Source of the DNA: Limnephilus marmoratus
Lineage: Eukaryota; Arthropoda; Insecta; Trichoptera; Limnephilidae
Length of the DNA: 64,000 bases
Direction of reading: 5' to 3'
NCBI GenBank assembly: GCA_917880885.1
Contig: OU862918.1
Coordinates: 28,295,988 to 28,359,987 of the forward strand
Shown here: positions 54,475 to 64,000 of the stretch, piece by piece
Numbering within the stretch: the first letter of the stretch is position 1
How the letters are laid out: each line of letters begins with the position of its first letter
The notes under the pieces: model-generated
What the model was told of the DNA's origin: nothing
What the model saw: the letters and a program-made list of their open reading frames with translations, nothing else
Database searches by the model: none
Made by a program: the position numbers and the translations under genes

Positions 54475-55242
54475 TTTTTTTTTTTAAACTTTATTTATTT
54501 CCATTTCTTTGTACATATAATATATAATTACAAATAGTATATAATAACATAATATATAATAACATAATATATAATAACAAATAGTATGAACTAGGAATGA
54601 AAACCCACTAAGGCACTGCCTGAGTGTGGGTAATATTAAAACAAAATACTATGTTTCTAAGTACCCAAAGTATAAAATAGACTTTATTTTTATTTATTTT
54701 ATTTTATTTTACTTTATTTGGGAAACAAACAGTTGTACATATTTTATTAAATAATTACATTTGACAAATTTGCATGAACCAGTGAAGTTTCCACATTTGA
54801 GAATATAGAATTTAAAGAAAAAACAAAAAACTCATTAATATAAGAAGTTATACATACATAATACCTAACTAGATTACAGAAAATCAGATGAAACCAACAT
54901 AATAAAATCAGATGAAACCAACATAATAATTCATACGAAAATCAGATGAAACCAACATAATAAAATCAGATGAAACCAACATAATAATTCATACGAAAAT
55001 CAGATGAAACCAACATAATAAAATCAGATGAAACCAACATAATAATTCATACGAAAATCAGATGAAACCAACATAATAAAATAGAAACCAACATAATAGA
55101 CTTAAAAAACAAATAAAATATAAAGTTAGTATAAAAAGTTTGTATTACATAGGTAGAATAGTTGAAAAAGTTTTTTTTTTTTGCTTTTATAAAAATAAAA
55201 TAAAATATGGAGAAAAACATATTGATTTTTCAATTTTTTTTA
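54475..55242 (-). mobile_element. Insert in SINE-C: two LINE-type 3' ends (minus strand) and minisatellite
   Basis: Poly(T) followed by AAACTTTATTTATTTCC (54475-54510), and again TTTATTTTACTTTATTTGGG at about 54680-54720, look like reversed (A-rich/TAAA) LINE 3' tails. A TA-rich tandem region lies at 54520-54590 and the minisatellite at 54880-55098. No coding sequence remains. Confidence 0.5.
54880..55098. repeat. Minisatellite with higher-order structure
   Basis: A 24-bp unit (AAATCAGATGAAACCAACAT plus AATA) occurs seven times, most in pairs separated by AATTCATACG, giving a 58-bp higher-order unit repeated three times with near-perfect identity. Confidence 0.9.
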
Positions 55243-55617
55243 CTTAGCAAGGGTGTTCGGGTTCACAGGAGGGGGGAGGGTGAGATTTGTATAGGTCTTG
55301 GCGTCGGATGCGTTTGCCGGATCGGGAGAGATTGATTAAGGGAGACGTTTTGATTTCTCCAGTCGGACTCTCAAATCTTTCTGAAACTCACCACGCAGCA
55401 TCCTCAAATATGATAACAGGCCCAGAGAGATTTTTTTTTCTTCAGGACCATTCACAAATCCTTTTAGCAACATTTTCAGTTCATAAAGATGGAAGAAATA
55501 GAAATTCAGATATGTCGGGTTTTTCGTAACCCTAGAAAGTTAGCTTTTCTTAAAAAAAATAATACAAAATATGTAAATCGAAACAAAACATTTTTCAAAA
55601 ACCAGGAACTATTATAA

Positions 55618-56107
55618 ACTAGCTGGTACCCGGCATGCGTTGCTATGCCATTTAATAAAGGAATTATTTCTCCCTGCGTGTCCTCTCCCATTCGTCCCGT
55701 TCCCCTTCCGCCCCCCCCCATTCCTCTCCCGCATCCTTTTCTCCTCTCGCATTTCCATTCCTCCTCCTCCACCTTCCCTCTCTCCACGCCACTCCCCCCC
55801 TCGCCCGTCCCGCAAACCCCCCTCCCGAGTTCCCCTCCCCCTCTTGGGTTCCCCCCCCTCCCTGGTTCACCCCCCTACCGCGTTCCATAAATTAATTCCC
55901 GGTACATTTAGTTTTCAAACAGTTCGCGTGCCACCTATTACAATTTTTTTATAGAAATTTCATAAAGCCAGAGCTCACCAGTAGTTGTATACAAACCTTC
56001 TCCTGACAATAACGAATACAACAAAAAAAGAATTATCCTATTTGGTGCAGTCGTTCGGAAGTTATGCGCATACATACATTTCGGCGATTCATTTTTATTT
56101 ATATAGA
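55618..56107 (-). mobile_element. Helitron-like repeat, relative C (minus strand), with polypyrimidine tract
   Basis: ACTAGCTGGTACCCGGCATGCG is the reverse complement of the end of copies A and B, and similarity continues for about 110 bp. It is followed by about 200 bp of C/T-rich sequence (about 55670-55880), then GTCGTTCGGAAGTTATGCG and ATTTATATAGA. The two ends are therefore of different origin or strongly diverged. Confidence 0.5.
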
Positions 56108-56170
56108 AGATAGAAGAAGAAGATAGAAGATAGAAGAAGAAGATAGAAGATAGAAGTAGAAGAAGAAAAT
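56108..56170. repeat. (AGAAGATAGAAGA)n purine microsatellite
   Basis: GAAGATAGAAGAAGAAGATA-type units are repeated three to four times. Confidence 0.85.
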
Positions 56171-56500
56171 AATTAGCTGACCCGGAAAAGTCGTTCTGCC
56201 ATATACTTTATTTCTGATAAAAAAATTTAGGGTGGGGGTAAGAGGGTGAAAATTTGGGGTAGGTTTTTTTTAAGCCAATTAAAAAGAAATAAAATTGTAA
56301 TTTTTTTTTAATTTCTGGATAGGGACACCCTAATAACTTAGGGACACCCTAATAACCTATACTTTAGAACCTATTCTCAAATCTACCAAATACCTATACA
56401 AATTTTTTTCATAAAAATCGGTCCAACCTTTTCGGAGGAGTGCGACCAAAAACACAGTGACACGAGATTTTTATGTATACGAGTATATACAGATAGATTG
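56171..56500 (-). mobile_element. Second TTAGCTGACCCGG-type insect repeat (minus strand)
   Basis: It starts TTAGCTGACCCGGAAAAG and ends with CATAAAAATCGGTCCAACC, CACAGTGACACGAGATTTTTAT and a TATA-rich end. I recognise this layout as a common non-coding insect repeat, but I cannot name its class. It contains a direct repeat GGGACACCCTAATAAC (two copies near 56320-56360). Confidence 0.45.
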
Positions 56501-57420
56501 TAAATAACTATTTTCTCTTTGTAATTTTGAGTGTTATTCCTGATATTTTTTACTACCCCACTAAATATCAACAATAAAGAAAGGTTGTTCGATAAAATAT
56601 ACATCATAATAAACCATTACAAGGTGTGCAAAGTTATTCCATAAATCAACATTTAGGACAAATTTAAGCCAAAAGTAGCCTTCATTCTTATAAAGGAACT
56701 GAAGTTAGAGCATGTAAACCAAGTTAATTACCACCAGTACACAGAAGACAAGACAAAAGTTACATTATATTTTCGATGAGTCATAAATAAACATTTTGAA
56801 GAAGTATCGTTTATTGTAAAGACGTTACACACTCTAAAATAATACGAGTAATTCACAGTTTTTGTGATACACTTCGAAGTGTGGTTTTGTCCTAAAGTCT
56901 TTGTGCGTTTCCCAGGTAGAATAATTGCATTTTTTGCGCTCTTTTCAATGTCTCTGTGTGCGTAGTTATAGTAAGTACTTTGTTTGGTAGTTCTGGATAG
57001 AAAAAGCCCCTATTCCGTGGATGGTGGAGGGACAAAGAAACCCCATACAGAGATCCTGGATTCTCAGGTTCCTTTCATCAACTACTTTAGGTACACCCGA
57101 TGTCTGGTGAATTCCCATAGAAATGGCAGCGAAGGTGCGACCTTTATGCCGATGATGAAATATATTGAAGGTTTCGTTACATTTATATGAATTTAATCTT
57201 TTGCATACTTACTTTACTCGCTGAAATGTATACTTTATTTATTTTTAAACAGAAACAACCAGTACATTAGTTACATAGGTGAAAAAAATTACGATTAATA
57301 AGTATATTTCATGGTGGGTACCTATTATGTGTTTCATTGTGGCAGGGCAACGAGAATAATACTTCGGCAAAATAGATTTTCAAAAGTAAACAAAATATTA
57401 AAGAAACTAATTGGCTAATC
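56501..57420. other. No gene seen
   Basis: AT-rich. A reading frame at 56984-57190 has no family signature. Confidence 0.35.
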
Positions 57421-57708
57421 GTGAAACAGATGCTGACCTTGAATACAATGATATTTATACATGAAATAATAAGCAACATTTTATCAAAATACTTCTCAAA
57501 TAAAATTATATTCAACAAGGACATTCACAGACATAACACAAGAACTTGTAAGGAAATCAGGCTTAAAAAAAGACAAGGCGAATACGCAGAACAGTTTACT
57601 GTACAAAGGAATGAAGTTCTTTAACACGCTACCAGAAACATTGAAGTCCACACCAATTGGAAAGTTCAAGATGTATTGTAGGAGCTACATAAAACTACAT
57701 AAAATTTA
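57421..57708 (+). pseudogene. LINE ORF2 C-terminal scrap
   Basis: In two frames the sequence reads NKDIHRHNTRT and then SLLYKGMKFFNTLPETLKSTPIGKFKMYCRSYIKLHKI and stop. The KxFNxLPExLK...FKxxxKxYI pattern is the typical C-terminus of Jockey/CR1-type reverse transcriptase proteins. Confidence 0.65.
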
Positions 57709-57956
57709 GTTTGCAATTGCAATATAAAATATTATAATTAATTAGAAATTTTGTAAACTTAAATGTACAAATTACTAAAATAAAAATTCATAAATAAAAA
57801 AATAAAAAATTGTAGTGTCTTATGGTATGACTTGGTTTGCATATTATGTAATTACCGGGTATTGTGTGTAGTGGGAGGGTGTGTATGTGTGTGCAGTGGC
57901 GGATACAGAAAAAACTCAAGGGGGGGGCGCTAAAGACATAAGAAAACTAAAAAGTA

Positions 57957-58092
57957 GACAACAGTGGGAGAATACGAAGCACCGCACAAAGAGGAGACTG
58001 ACTATATTATCTCATTCTCTTGCAGGATAAAACATATAGATGTATGTGTTTGCCAAATCACAACGGTGCTAAAGAAGTTTTCACTTCAATAA
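57957..58092 (-). repeat. Dispersed repeat R5, copy 4 (inverted, inside the hAT element)
   Basis: Reverse complement of 30445-30590: GAAGCACCGCACAAAG, CTCTTGCAGGATAAA, GTTTGCCAAATCACAACGG, GCTAAAGAAGTTTTCAC. Confidence 0.7.
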
Positions 58093-58261
58093 ATAAATAA
58101 AAGATTGGCGGACCGCACATTTCAAACTTGGCTGGCCACAGGGAGCAGTAGAGCTGCATTATACGATCAAGGGAATCAAATACTTGAGTCGGACCATGTT
58201 AAGGGTACCTTTACATGAAACGACGTATGAATGTGAATGAAGCAAAAGTTTCAATTTAGAA

Positions 58262-59350
58262 GGCGAGTGTGGGTACCCCCGCCACGGAAATTAATAATTG
58301 GATAAACAACACCCCTGTGCTATAAGTCATCCCAAGTGGATCGCTAAGTTTGGTGACTAAGAAGGCATTACCAGAGAAAGCCGGAAATTTCAAAAAAGTT
58401 TTTAGACGTATTGACTCTTTTCCACAAAAAATGATAAATGGATTTCGAAAGATTGTTCTTTTATCTAGTGAAGTTATGTAATAAATTTTTAGATTTTTTT
58501 TTAATTTTTAGTATAATAAGGTTATTCCATAGGTCGTTGGCAGATTTGTTAAATTTTCAAAAAAGTTTTTGTATTATACCACACCCATTTCAAATAATGT
58601 AATCATGCAGTAAAATAAATCAATACATTATCTAGCAGAGTTATGTATTAGAATTTTAATTTTAGTTTCAATAAAATCATTAAAAAATATGTACGTACAT
58701 GTGTTTCTTGACGAAAATTGGTCCATTTGTGTATTTATTTGCGCACTTACAAACTAATATATTTCAGATTTTTTTAACATTCTTATTAAATTTAGACATT
58801 ATTGAAAAATGATAAATACTTATAATCAAAAAATAACTACAAAAAGTACACTATTTTAATAGTTTTATCATCACGCCTTTCAGCATTTTTGGATGAAGGT
58901 ATAAATTAAAGCTAATTTGGATTGAAATAAATTCGATATTGAGTTATAATTTAAAAAAGCTGGTACGGAGAATAATTAATCTTTCTCATTGTAACCGCCC
59001 TGCACGATTGGAAGAACAACTTTCGACGAAATGTGGATTTTCGTCCGCTGGCTGGTTAAACGCTCTTCAGCATGGATGCCTGAGTTCATGGAATGTGGTT
59101 TTTCAAGGTAGCGGCGGGTGCATTTGCCCACGTACTGCGTAGTGAGCTTAAAAGGACTAGTTGAGGGAGACCATTTAACAACCTCTTCAGCAGGAATCTC
59201 TCGACCCATTGCCTCGCATCGCAGTGGGAGGGAAGGGTTCATCCGTCCATCTCTCTTGGACATACTAACCCAGAGAGTCCTAACCACCTATCATACCTTT
59301 TCCTTCCACTATTTCCTTTCCCTAAAATGACCCTTCACATAGCATCTCCA
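58262..59350 (+). mobile_element. SINE-C copy 5, split, inside the hAT element
   Basis: The head GTGTGGGTACCCCCGCC to TTTGGTGACTAAGAAGG (58262-58370) and the second part GCATTTGCCCACGTACTG to CATAGCATCTCCAAAGA (about 59113-59350) are colinear with 37358-37700. About 740 bp of AT-rich sequence separates them. The tail is incomplete. Confidence 0.65.
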
Positions 59351-59375
59351 AAGACAATTTGTAATAGTTACCCAA

Positions 59376-59775
59376 AAATGACAGTGGATGAGTTTGTGTA
59401 TTCGGGAAGTATATTTACGAGAGATGGGAAGGCTGATAGAGATATTGAAAGAAGGGTAAATGCAGGTAACTCTGCATTTATAGAGGACTGAACGCCGTTG
59501 GCGCTAACAAAAAACTGTCGAAAGAAGCGAAGCTAGCATTCCACAATGGAGTGCTGGTACCAACCCTGATGTATGACAGTGAAGCATGAAACTGGCAGAG
59601 GAAGGACTAAATGCTATATAATTGAGATCCCTGCGGCGTATGTGTGGTAAAGCCATGTATGATAGTGTAAGAAAAATATGAAAAGAATGCAAGGCTGATG
59701 CAAGCGCAATAAGAAAGAATAAGAAAGGGATGCTTAGATGGTTTATACATGTAGAGCGAATGATTGAAGAAAGAT
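59376..59775 (+). pseudogene. RTE-type C-terminal remnant inside the hAT element
   Basis: The translation across frames reads TVDEFVYSGSIFTRDGKADRDIERRVNAGN, KKLSKEAKLAFHNGVLVPTLMYDSEA, KKGMLRWFIHVERMIEERF. These are standard landmarks downstream of the RTE reverse transcriptase (YLGSxFTRDG, RRVNAG, LVPTLMYGSE, GMLRWFGHVERM). It is a different lineage from the remnants at 33181 and 52263. Stops and shifts present. Confidence 0.85.
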
Positions 59776-59871
59776 TTTCTTATCCATATTTAGGGGGGCC
59801 CCCCCTCTGTATCCGCCACTGTGTGTGTGTGTGTGAGTATGTGTGTATGTATGCGCATTGAACAATTTATA

Positions 59872-60130
59872 TTATTGACATAATGCTCTTTTTAAATTTG
59901 GGCAGCGAATCGGAGAAAATGTCGATGCTAGAATTTGGACCAATTTTATTGAACACATGAAAAGCACGATTGATTGGCGAATTAGTTTCTGGATTTGTCT
60001 TGTAATTAAGCGTGTGGAATAGTTCTGTATGTTGAAATTAATGAAAGAAAGAAGTTCGGTACAGTCAATGTTAATATGTACCATATATGTTGATTTCAAA
60101 AGTACGCTTTGTTCCAGGAAAATCACGAGA
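59872..60130 (-). pseudogene. LINE ORF2 C-terminal scrap (minus strand)
   Basis: On the minus strand, frames read INIDCTELLSFINFNI, similar to IDCSELLQFINIHV of the LINE at 19432, then YKTNPETNSPINRAFHVFNKIGPNSSIDIFSDSLPKFKKSIM, with a frameshift between. This is the extreme C-terminus of a CR1/Jockey-group protein. Confidence 0.65.
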
Positions 60131-60275
60131 CGAAATCAGCAATTCCCGATGTGTAATTTACACCAGAAGCTTAATACATTTTGAATGAGAATACATCTTA
60201 CGCAACTGATAAGCAACCAAATGTAGGGAAAATGGTTGTTTATCAGTTGTGTAAAATTCATAACAAGTTTATTAA

Positions 60276-60740
60276 CGGCCAATGGCTGAGTTGACATCGC
60301 GTTTGGGTCGCGTGTTCGATTCTTGGCTGGCCAAGTCCCCCATCAAGATACAAGCAACATTTTCTGCTTACTGTGGTGGTACATGTACATGTTATGTATC
60401 GTCGTTCCCCCATAGAAAGAGGGTAGGATAGACCCTGTCCATGCACATTGCCAGGCGAACACACACCGGAGCGGTCTTCCCGCGATCCGCCCGCGCCTCC
60501 CCCATCGACATGCGTTGGCCTGAGGCGTAACCGTGCGGTCTCGATGTCCTTCCGTCCCCCCTCCGGTAACCCGACGCTCATCTTTTCCTAAAGGTCTTCA
60601 AAAACTTCCCCTTCTCTCCCAAGTACATTTCTTCGAGGCAAAATCGGGGAACTGGCTAAAGGACGCGGACTTCGAGCATCGTCTGCGGTTGGGCCGATAG
60701 CTATACGCATTCTCAATGGGACTGCCCGGTGGTCTATGGA
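60276..60740 (+). mobile_element. tRNA-derived SINE (+)
   Basis: Box A-like TGGCTGAGTTGA (about 60281) and box B-like GTGTTCGATTCTTGG (about 60312) are spaced as in a tRNA. The following 400 bp are GC-rich and non-coding (GGACCCTGTCC-like, CCCCATCGACATG...). No tRNA fold is supported, so a SINE is the better reading. Its box A resembles that of the repeat at 4018. Confidence 0.5.
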
Positions 60741-61386
60741 ATACTTTCTCTGGCTTTTCTTTTTATATATTTTATTTTCTTTCCGTTATTATAGTAATTA
60801 CTTACATTATAAAATAATCATATAACTGTTTTTTCCTCATTACTTATTTTATTTACAGAAGGTTTCTTCGACTGGTCATAGCCGTTATATTTATTTTTCT
60901 TTTTCTTTTACTAACACTATTATCTCTTTTTGATGTTACCTATTTCAGAAGAACTATTCCACGGGCTGCTACTTCTATTTATCTTTTGTATAATGTTAAC
61001 GTAAGTACTTGCATACTGCTTACTAACCCCGTATGCATGGACATTGGAGGGTCTGGAGTCGTTCAAATAAATGTAGCTTCGTTCAAAAAAATAAGTAGAG
61101 TCTTGACGTGTGCGGTGAAGGAGGAAACCATATATTTCCTTATAACGCCGTTGGGAAAGTCCCCTCTAATGTGGTGGTAGTAGGTGATTTTCAAATATTG
61201 TTAAAATATTGTATTGGGCCTGTATTGCGTTCAGGGCAACGAAATGCATTCCTTTCTAAAAGGGCTAATGAGTCAATAAGTTTACAATCTTATGTAGTAA
61301 AAATAACTAAAAAAATAATTTGTATATGGTCTTATCGAAATTATTAAATATTGCAGATATTATAATGCCAAATTATTATCATACCT
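60741..61386. other. No gene seen
   Basis: AT-rich; no recognisable feature. Confidence 0.35.
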
Positions 61387-61480
61387 TCATGTAAAATAAT
61401 AATAATAATATTTTGATGAGATTTGTATAGCGCGGTTTTTGTGAAAAATGACCTCGAGGGCGCTGCACAAATTTACAATA
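61387..61480 (-). mobile_element. LINE-D 3' end, solo (minus strand)
   Basis: A TAATAATAATAAT tail, then ATAGCGCGGTTTTTGTG and CCTCGAGGGCGCTGCACAAAT, corresponds to the reverse complement of the 3' end at 63020-63105. Very short 5'-truncated insertion. Confidence 0.75.
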
Positions 61481-62189
61481 TATTTCCACAATCTTGCTTT
61501 CAACTACAGACTAGATAAACCACTATAATATCTTATGGCTAAAAATTGCATCCAACGGTTCAGCGTTCTCTGATACAAAACTATAAGTAAAATGCATTTG
61601 ACCAGTGAAGGCGATACTGCGTAAAAATGTACATCGAACGTTATTAACACCGTAGCGTCTGCATGGTTAACCCAGCTACGGGTGCACGTCGGACGCCACG
61701 CCATACGCGCCGCGCCACAAATTACATCTGTGTACTTGGAATTTCACACAAAGCCACTGTTGTAATTCGGTTTAGAATTCAAGAATTCGACACAAGATGT
61801 CGTTACTTCCGTCAGCAGGTCAGACGGGGACGTCTCCCCCTAGGTATAACTGCAACGAATTTGTGAATATGTGGTATCTCTCCGGATATCAAAAGATTTA
61901 CGGTAAAACATGTTATATCAAGTGGCTATATATTACATATGACGTTATTGCTCTGTCTCGGTTACTTTGTCCCGGTGACTAGCTACAGTGGATCCGAGGA
62001 ACGGGTTATTTTTGGAATTAGTTCGTATTGGATCTATAAAATGGTCACCAACTGGGCGAAGCCGAACCAAAAGTCGCCCTCAGGGCCAAGCAGTAAAATC
62101 TTCGGAGCGGGTTTTTTAGTACATTGTTTTTTTATACTCTGTACAGGCAGAAAATATACAGGACCATGCACCCCTGGGAGGTCACCTGA
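61481..62189. other. No gene seen
   Basis: Mixed composition with short frames only. A reading frame at 61939-62289 crosses into LINE-D and is not a gene. Confidence 0.35.
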
Positions 62190-63105
62190 GATTAACACTA
62201 TCTATTATGCTGGATGGTGTTTAAATCTATCAATGAAATGGCTCCTCCCTATATCTCTGAACTATGCATTCCGGAAAATATTGGTCTAAGGCAGTCAACT
62301 CTTAGATCAGCGACATCTTCTGCAATTGGAAGGTTGAAAGAACCTAGGCGAAATCCGAACACTAAGTTTGGTGATCGTGCATTCGCAGTATCCGGCCCTG
62401 AAGCTTGGAATAAACTTCCTATGGAATTGAGATGCATAACCAACTCAGCGGAATTTAGATCCAAACTGAAAACTCACTTTTTCCGATACTCCTTTCCATA
62501 AATTCATCATTCTATTTAAACTCTGCAATTTTTAATAGTTTTTTTTTCTATCTTTTCTCTTGTTTATAGTTAACTCAATCTGTTTAATGTAATTTGTTAA
62601 TTGTGATACCTCAATCTGTTTACTGTTGAGGGATGAATCACCTTAATGCAGTAAAGATCGAATATTAAATTTATTAATTTATTTAAAATATCTATACCTT
62701 CCCGTAAATCCAGTTAACCTTCATTATACTTTTTGCACCCGTGTTCTCGAATTGTAATATTATGTAAAAACTTCCTACTTCTTCTGGCGCTAATCTTAGT
62801 TGTAAATATGTGTGTTAATAAGTCACCAGTTTTAGGTTAGAATCTATATGTCTTAGTCATAAGTCACTAGCTATAAGTCTTAGATGTAAGTCACTAGTTA
62901 TAAATGTAAATCTTAGTTGTAAGCCAGTAATATAAGTAGCTATAAGTCTTAGATGTAAGTCACTAGTTGTAATTGTAAATCTTAGTTATAAGCCAGTAAT
63001 ATTAATTCTTTTATATATTTATTTGTACAGCGCCCTTGAGGTGATTTTCCACGAAAACGGCGCTATATAAATTAGCCAATTATTATTATTATTATTATTG
63101 TTTAT
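62190..63105 (+). pseudogene. LINE-D 3' fragment (C-terminus, 3'UTR, ATT tail)
   Basis: Reads FKSINEMAPPYISELCIPENIGLRQSTLRSATSSAIGRLKEPRRNPNTKFGDRAFAVSGPEAWNKLPMELR...HFFRYSFP and stop at about 62501. The 3'UTR of about 600 bp contains a repeated AAGTCACTAGTTRTAA-type motif (about 62820-62990) and ends GGCGCTATATAAATTAGCCAATT plus (ATT)n. Inverted relative to the copy at 31350, about 30 kb away. The frame is open, so this fragment is fairly young. Confidence 0.88.
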
Positions 63106-63650
63106 TTAGAGAAATTTATGAAATACAAAAATGACTTCATAGTTGTGATATTAACTATTCTACATTGTTATAAATATTCCAAATTGATATAAAAGCAAGG
63201 TATTGGGTTTGTAATTTTGTTAAAATATTATTACAATTTTTCATCGTGAAGCTGAATGCTGTACATTTATACAATCAAGACCGCTATACAGAAATCCCAA
63301 GGTCCTTTTTTTTCAATTTTTCTTATTATTCCTTTCGGCTGGTTTTGAGTGGATGAGAATTATTCACAATTGCGATTTTTTTTCTACACAAGTCCAGCCA
63401 CATCAGCTGCTTCAGCACCCTGCACATTGCACAATGTCAGAACAACACACACAACTCAAACATGTTTAAACAAGTACCGCATCAAAAATATTTTAATAAG
63501 TGGTTTATAAGAATAAAGTTTGAAAATGGTGTCCCAAAAGACTTAAGACACATGTACTGTGTAGCTACTGTGTAGCTACTGAGTTTTCTACCAGTTTGTA
63601 GCGTACTATATTAATTTATATTTAATTGTTTCGTTTCGTTTCGTGTTTTG
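63106..63650. other. No gene seen
   Basis: AT-rich. The last 30 bp are TCGTT-type pentamers that grade into the satellite. Confidence 0.4.
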
Positions 63651-64000
63651 CTTTGCTTTGCTTTGCTTTGCTTTGCTTTGCTTTGCTTTGCTTTGCTTTG
63701 CTTTGCTTTGCTTTGCTTTGCTTTGCTTTGCTTTGCTTTGCTTTGCTTTGCTTTGCTTTGCTTTGCTTTGCTTTGCTTTGCTTTGCTTTGCTTTGCTTTG
63801 CTTTGCTTTGCTTTGCTTTGCTTTGCTTTGCTTTGCTTTGCTTTGCTTTGCTTTGCTTTGCTTTGCTTTGCTTTGCTTTGCTTTGCTTTGCTTTGCTTTG
63901 CTTTGCTTTGCTTTGCTTTGCTTTGCTTTGCTTTGCTTTGCTTTGCTTTGCTTTGCTTTGCTTTGCTTTGCTTTGCTTTGCTTTGCTTTGCTTTGCTTTG
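63651..64000. repeat. (CTTTG)70 perfect pentanucleotide array, runs off the window
   Basis: Seventy consecutive perfect CTTTG units fill the last 350 bp with no interruption. Upstream, 63627-63650 holds degenerate TCGTT/TTTTG units, the probable origin. The true length is unknown because the window ends inside the array. Confidence 0.98.

Larger units (their letters stand above)
54412..55440 (+). mobile_element. SINE-C copy 4, split by a nested insertion
   Basis: The head GGCAGGTACGGGTATCACCCC to TTTGGTAAC (54412-54474) is separated from the rest, ACTTAGCAAGGGTGTTCGGG to the CACGCAGCATCCTC tail (55243-55440), by about 770 bp. Those two parts are contiguous in the copy at 37358. Confidence 0.65.
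57894..59821. mobile_element. hAT-type element (CAGTGGCGGA termini), composite interior
   Basis: The left end CAGTGGCGGATACAGA (57894) and the right end TCTGTATCCGCCACTG (to 59821) are perfect inverted repeats of 16 bp, followed inside by G-rich and C-rich runs. CAGTGGCGGA is a recurrent hAT terminus. Flanks are TG repeats, so an 8-bp duplication TGTGTGTG is possible but uninformative. The interior has no transposase; it contains R5, a split SINE-C and an RTE remnant. Confidence 0.8.

Noticed and set aside
54880..55098. CRISPR-like repeat array
   Set aside because: The 'spacers' are the same sequence each time; it is a minisatellite.
55506..55954. Pro/Ser-rich and Gly/Arg-rich frames at the polypyrimidine tract
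   Set aside because: Low-complexity translation of a C/T tract on both strands.
63651..64000. Telomeric repeat at the window end
   Set aside because: CTTTG is not the TTAGG-type insect telomere unit, and the window edge is not a chromosome end as far as can be seen.
1..64000. Bacterial-type defence, toxin or prophage system
   Set aside because: No operon structure, ribosome-binding sites, or bacterial protein families; every recognised gene is animal or animal-transposon derived.

Overview
The window is repeat-dense, AT-rich animal DNA, almost certainly from an insect. The evidence is one spliced gene of the metazoan MEX3 RNA-binding family, several non-LTR retrotransposons with animal-type endonuclease/reverse transcriptase ORFs, a Penelope-like fragment, and DNA transposons of the hAT, PIF/Harbinger-like and Tc1/mariner superfamilies. 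The order within insects cannot be fixed from sequence alone. There is no bacterial gene organisation, operon, CRISPR array or phage.

The only host gene seen is the last coding exon of a MEX3 homologue (6620-7521, +): the second half of KH1, a complete KH2 and a C-terminal C3HC4 RING. It is a GC-rich island in AT-rich surroundings. About 6.6 kb of upstream sequence probably belongs to the preceding intron, and a probable 1.5-kb 3'UTR follows, carrying a minisatellite (8023-8350) and a candidate poly(A) signal at 9050. From about 9.1 to 17.9 kb I see no convincing gene.

From 17.9 kb to the end the window is layered mobile DNA. Three related LINEs of the CR1/Jockey group lie at 19432-22545 (one frameshift), 42109-45614 (intact 968-codon ORF) and 49129-52190 (intact 929-codon ORF). 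The middle one is inserted in a Tc1/mariner element (41222-45656) whose broken transposase has DD41D spacing. RTE-type remnants occur at 33.4, 52.3 and 59.4 kb. Two further LINE families, called LINE-C and LINE-D here, are present only as 3' ends. A SINE-like family ends in the same double-hairpin 3' tail as LINE-C, so LINE-C probably mobilises it. Three hAT-type elements (35765-36489, 38000-38688, 57894-59821) have recognisable termini and direct repeats. A MITE family has four copies, a PIF-like MITE two, and tRNA-derived SINEs several.

Two signals deserve most attention. (1) A mobile element with arrays of an AATATCTA motif at both ends, present as two copies (24523-25060 and 33903-34786), each flanked by its own perfect 8-bp target duplication; I cannot assign it to a family. 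(2) Penelope-like sequences and long snap-back hairpins (102-315, 23640-24020, 47680-47830) that contain hammerhead-ribozyme-like cores (CTGANGA, a stem, then GAAAC with a palindromic stem III). The window ends in 70 perfect CTTTG units running off the edge.
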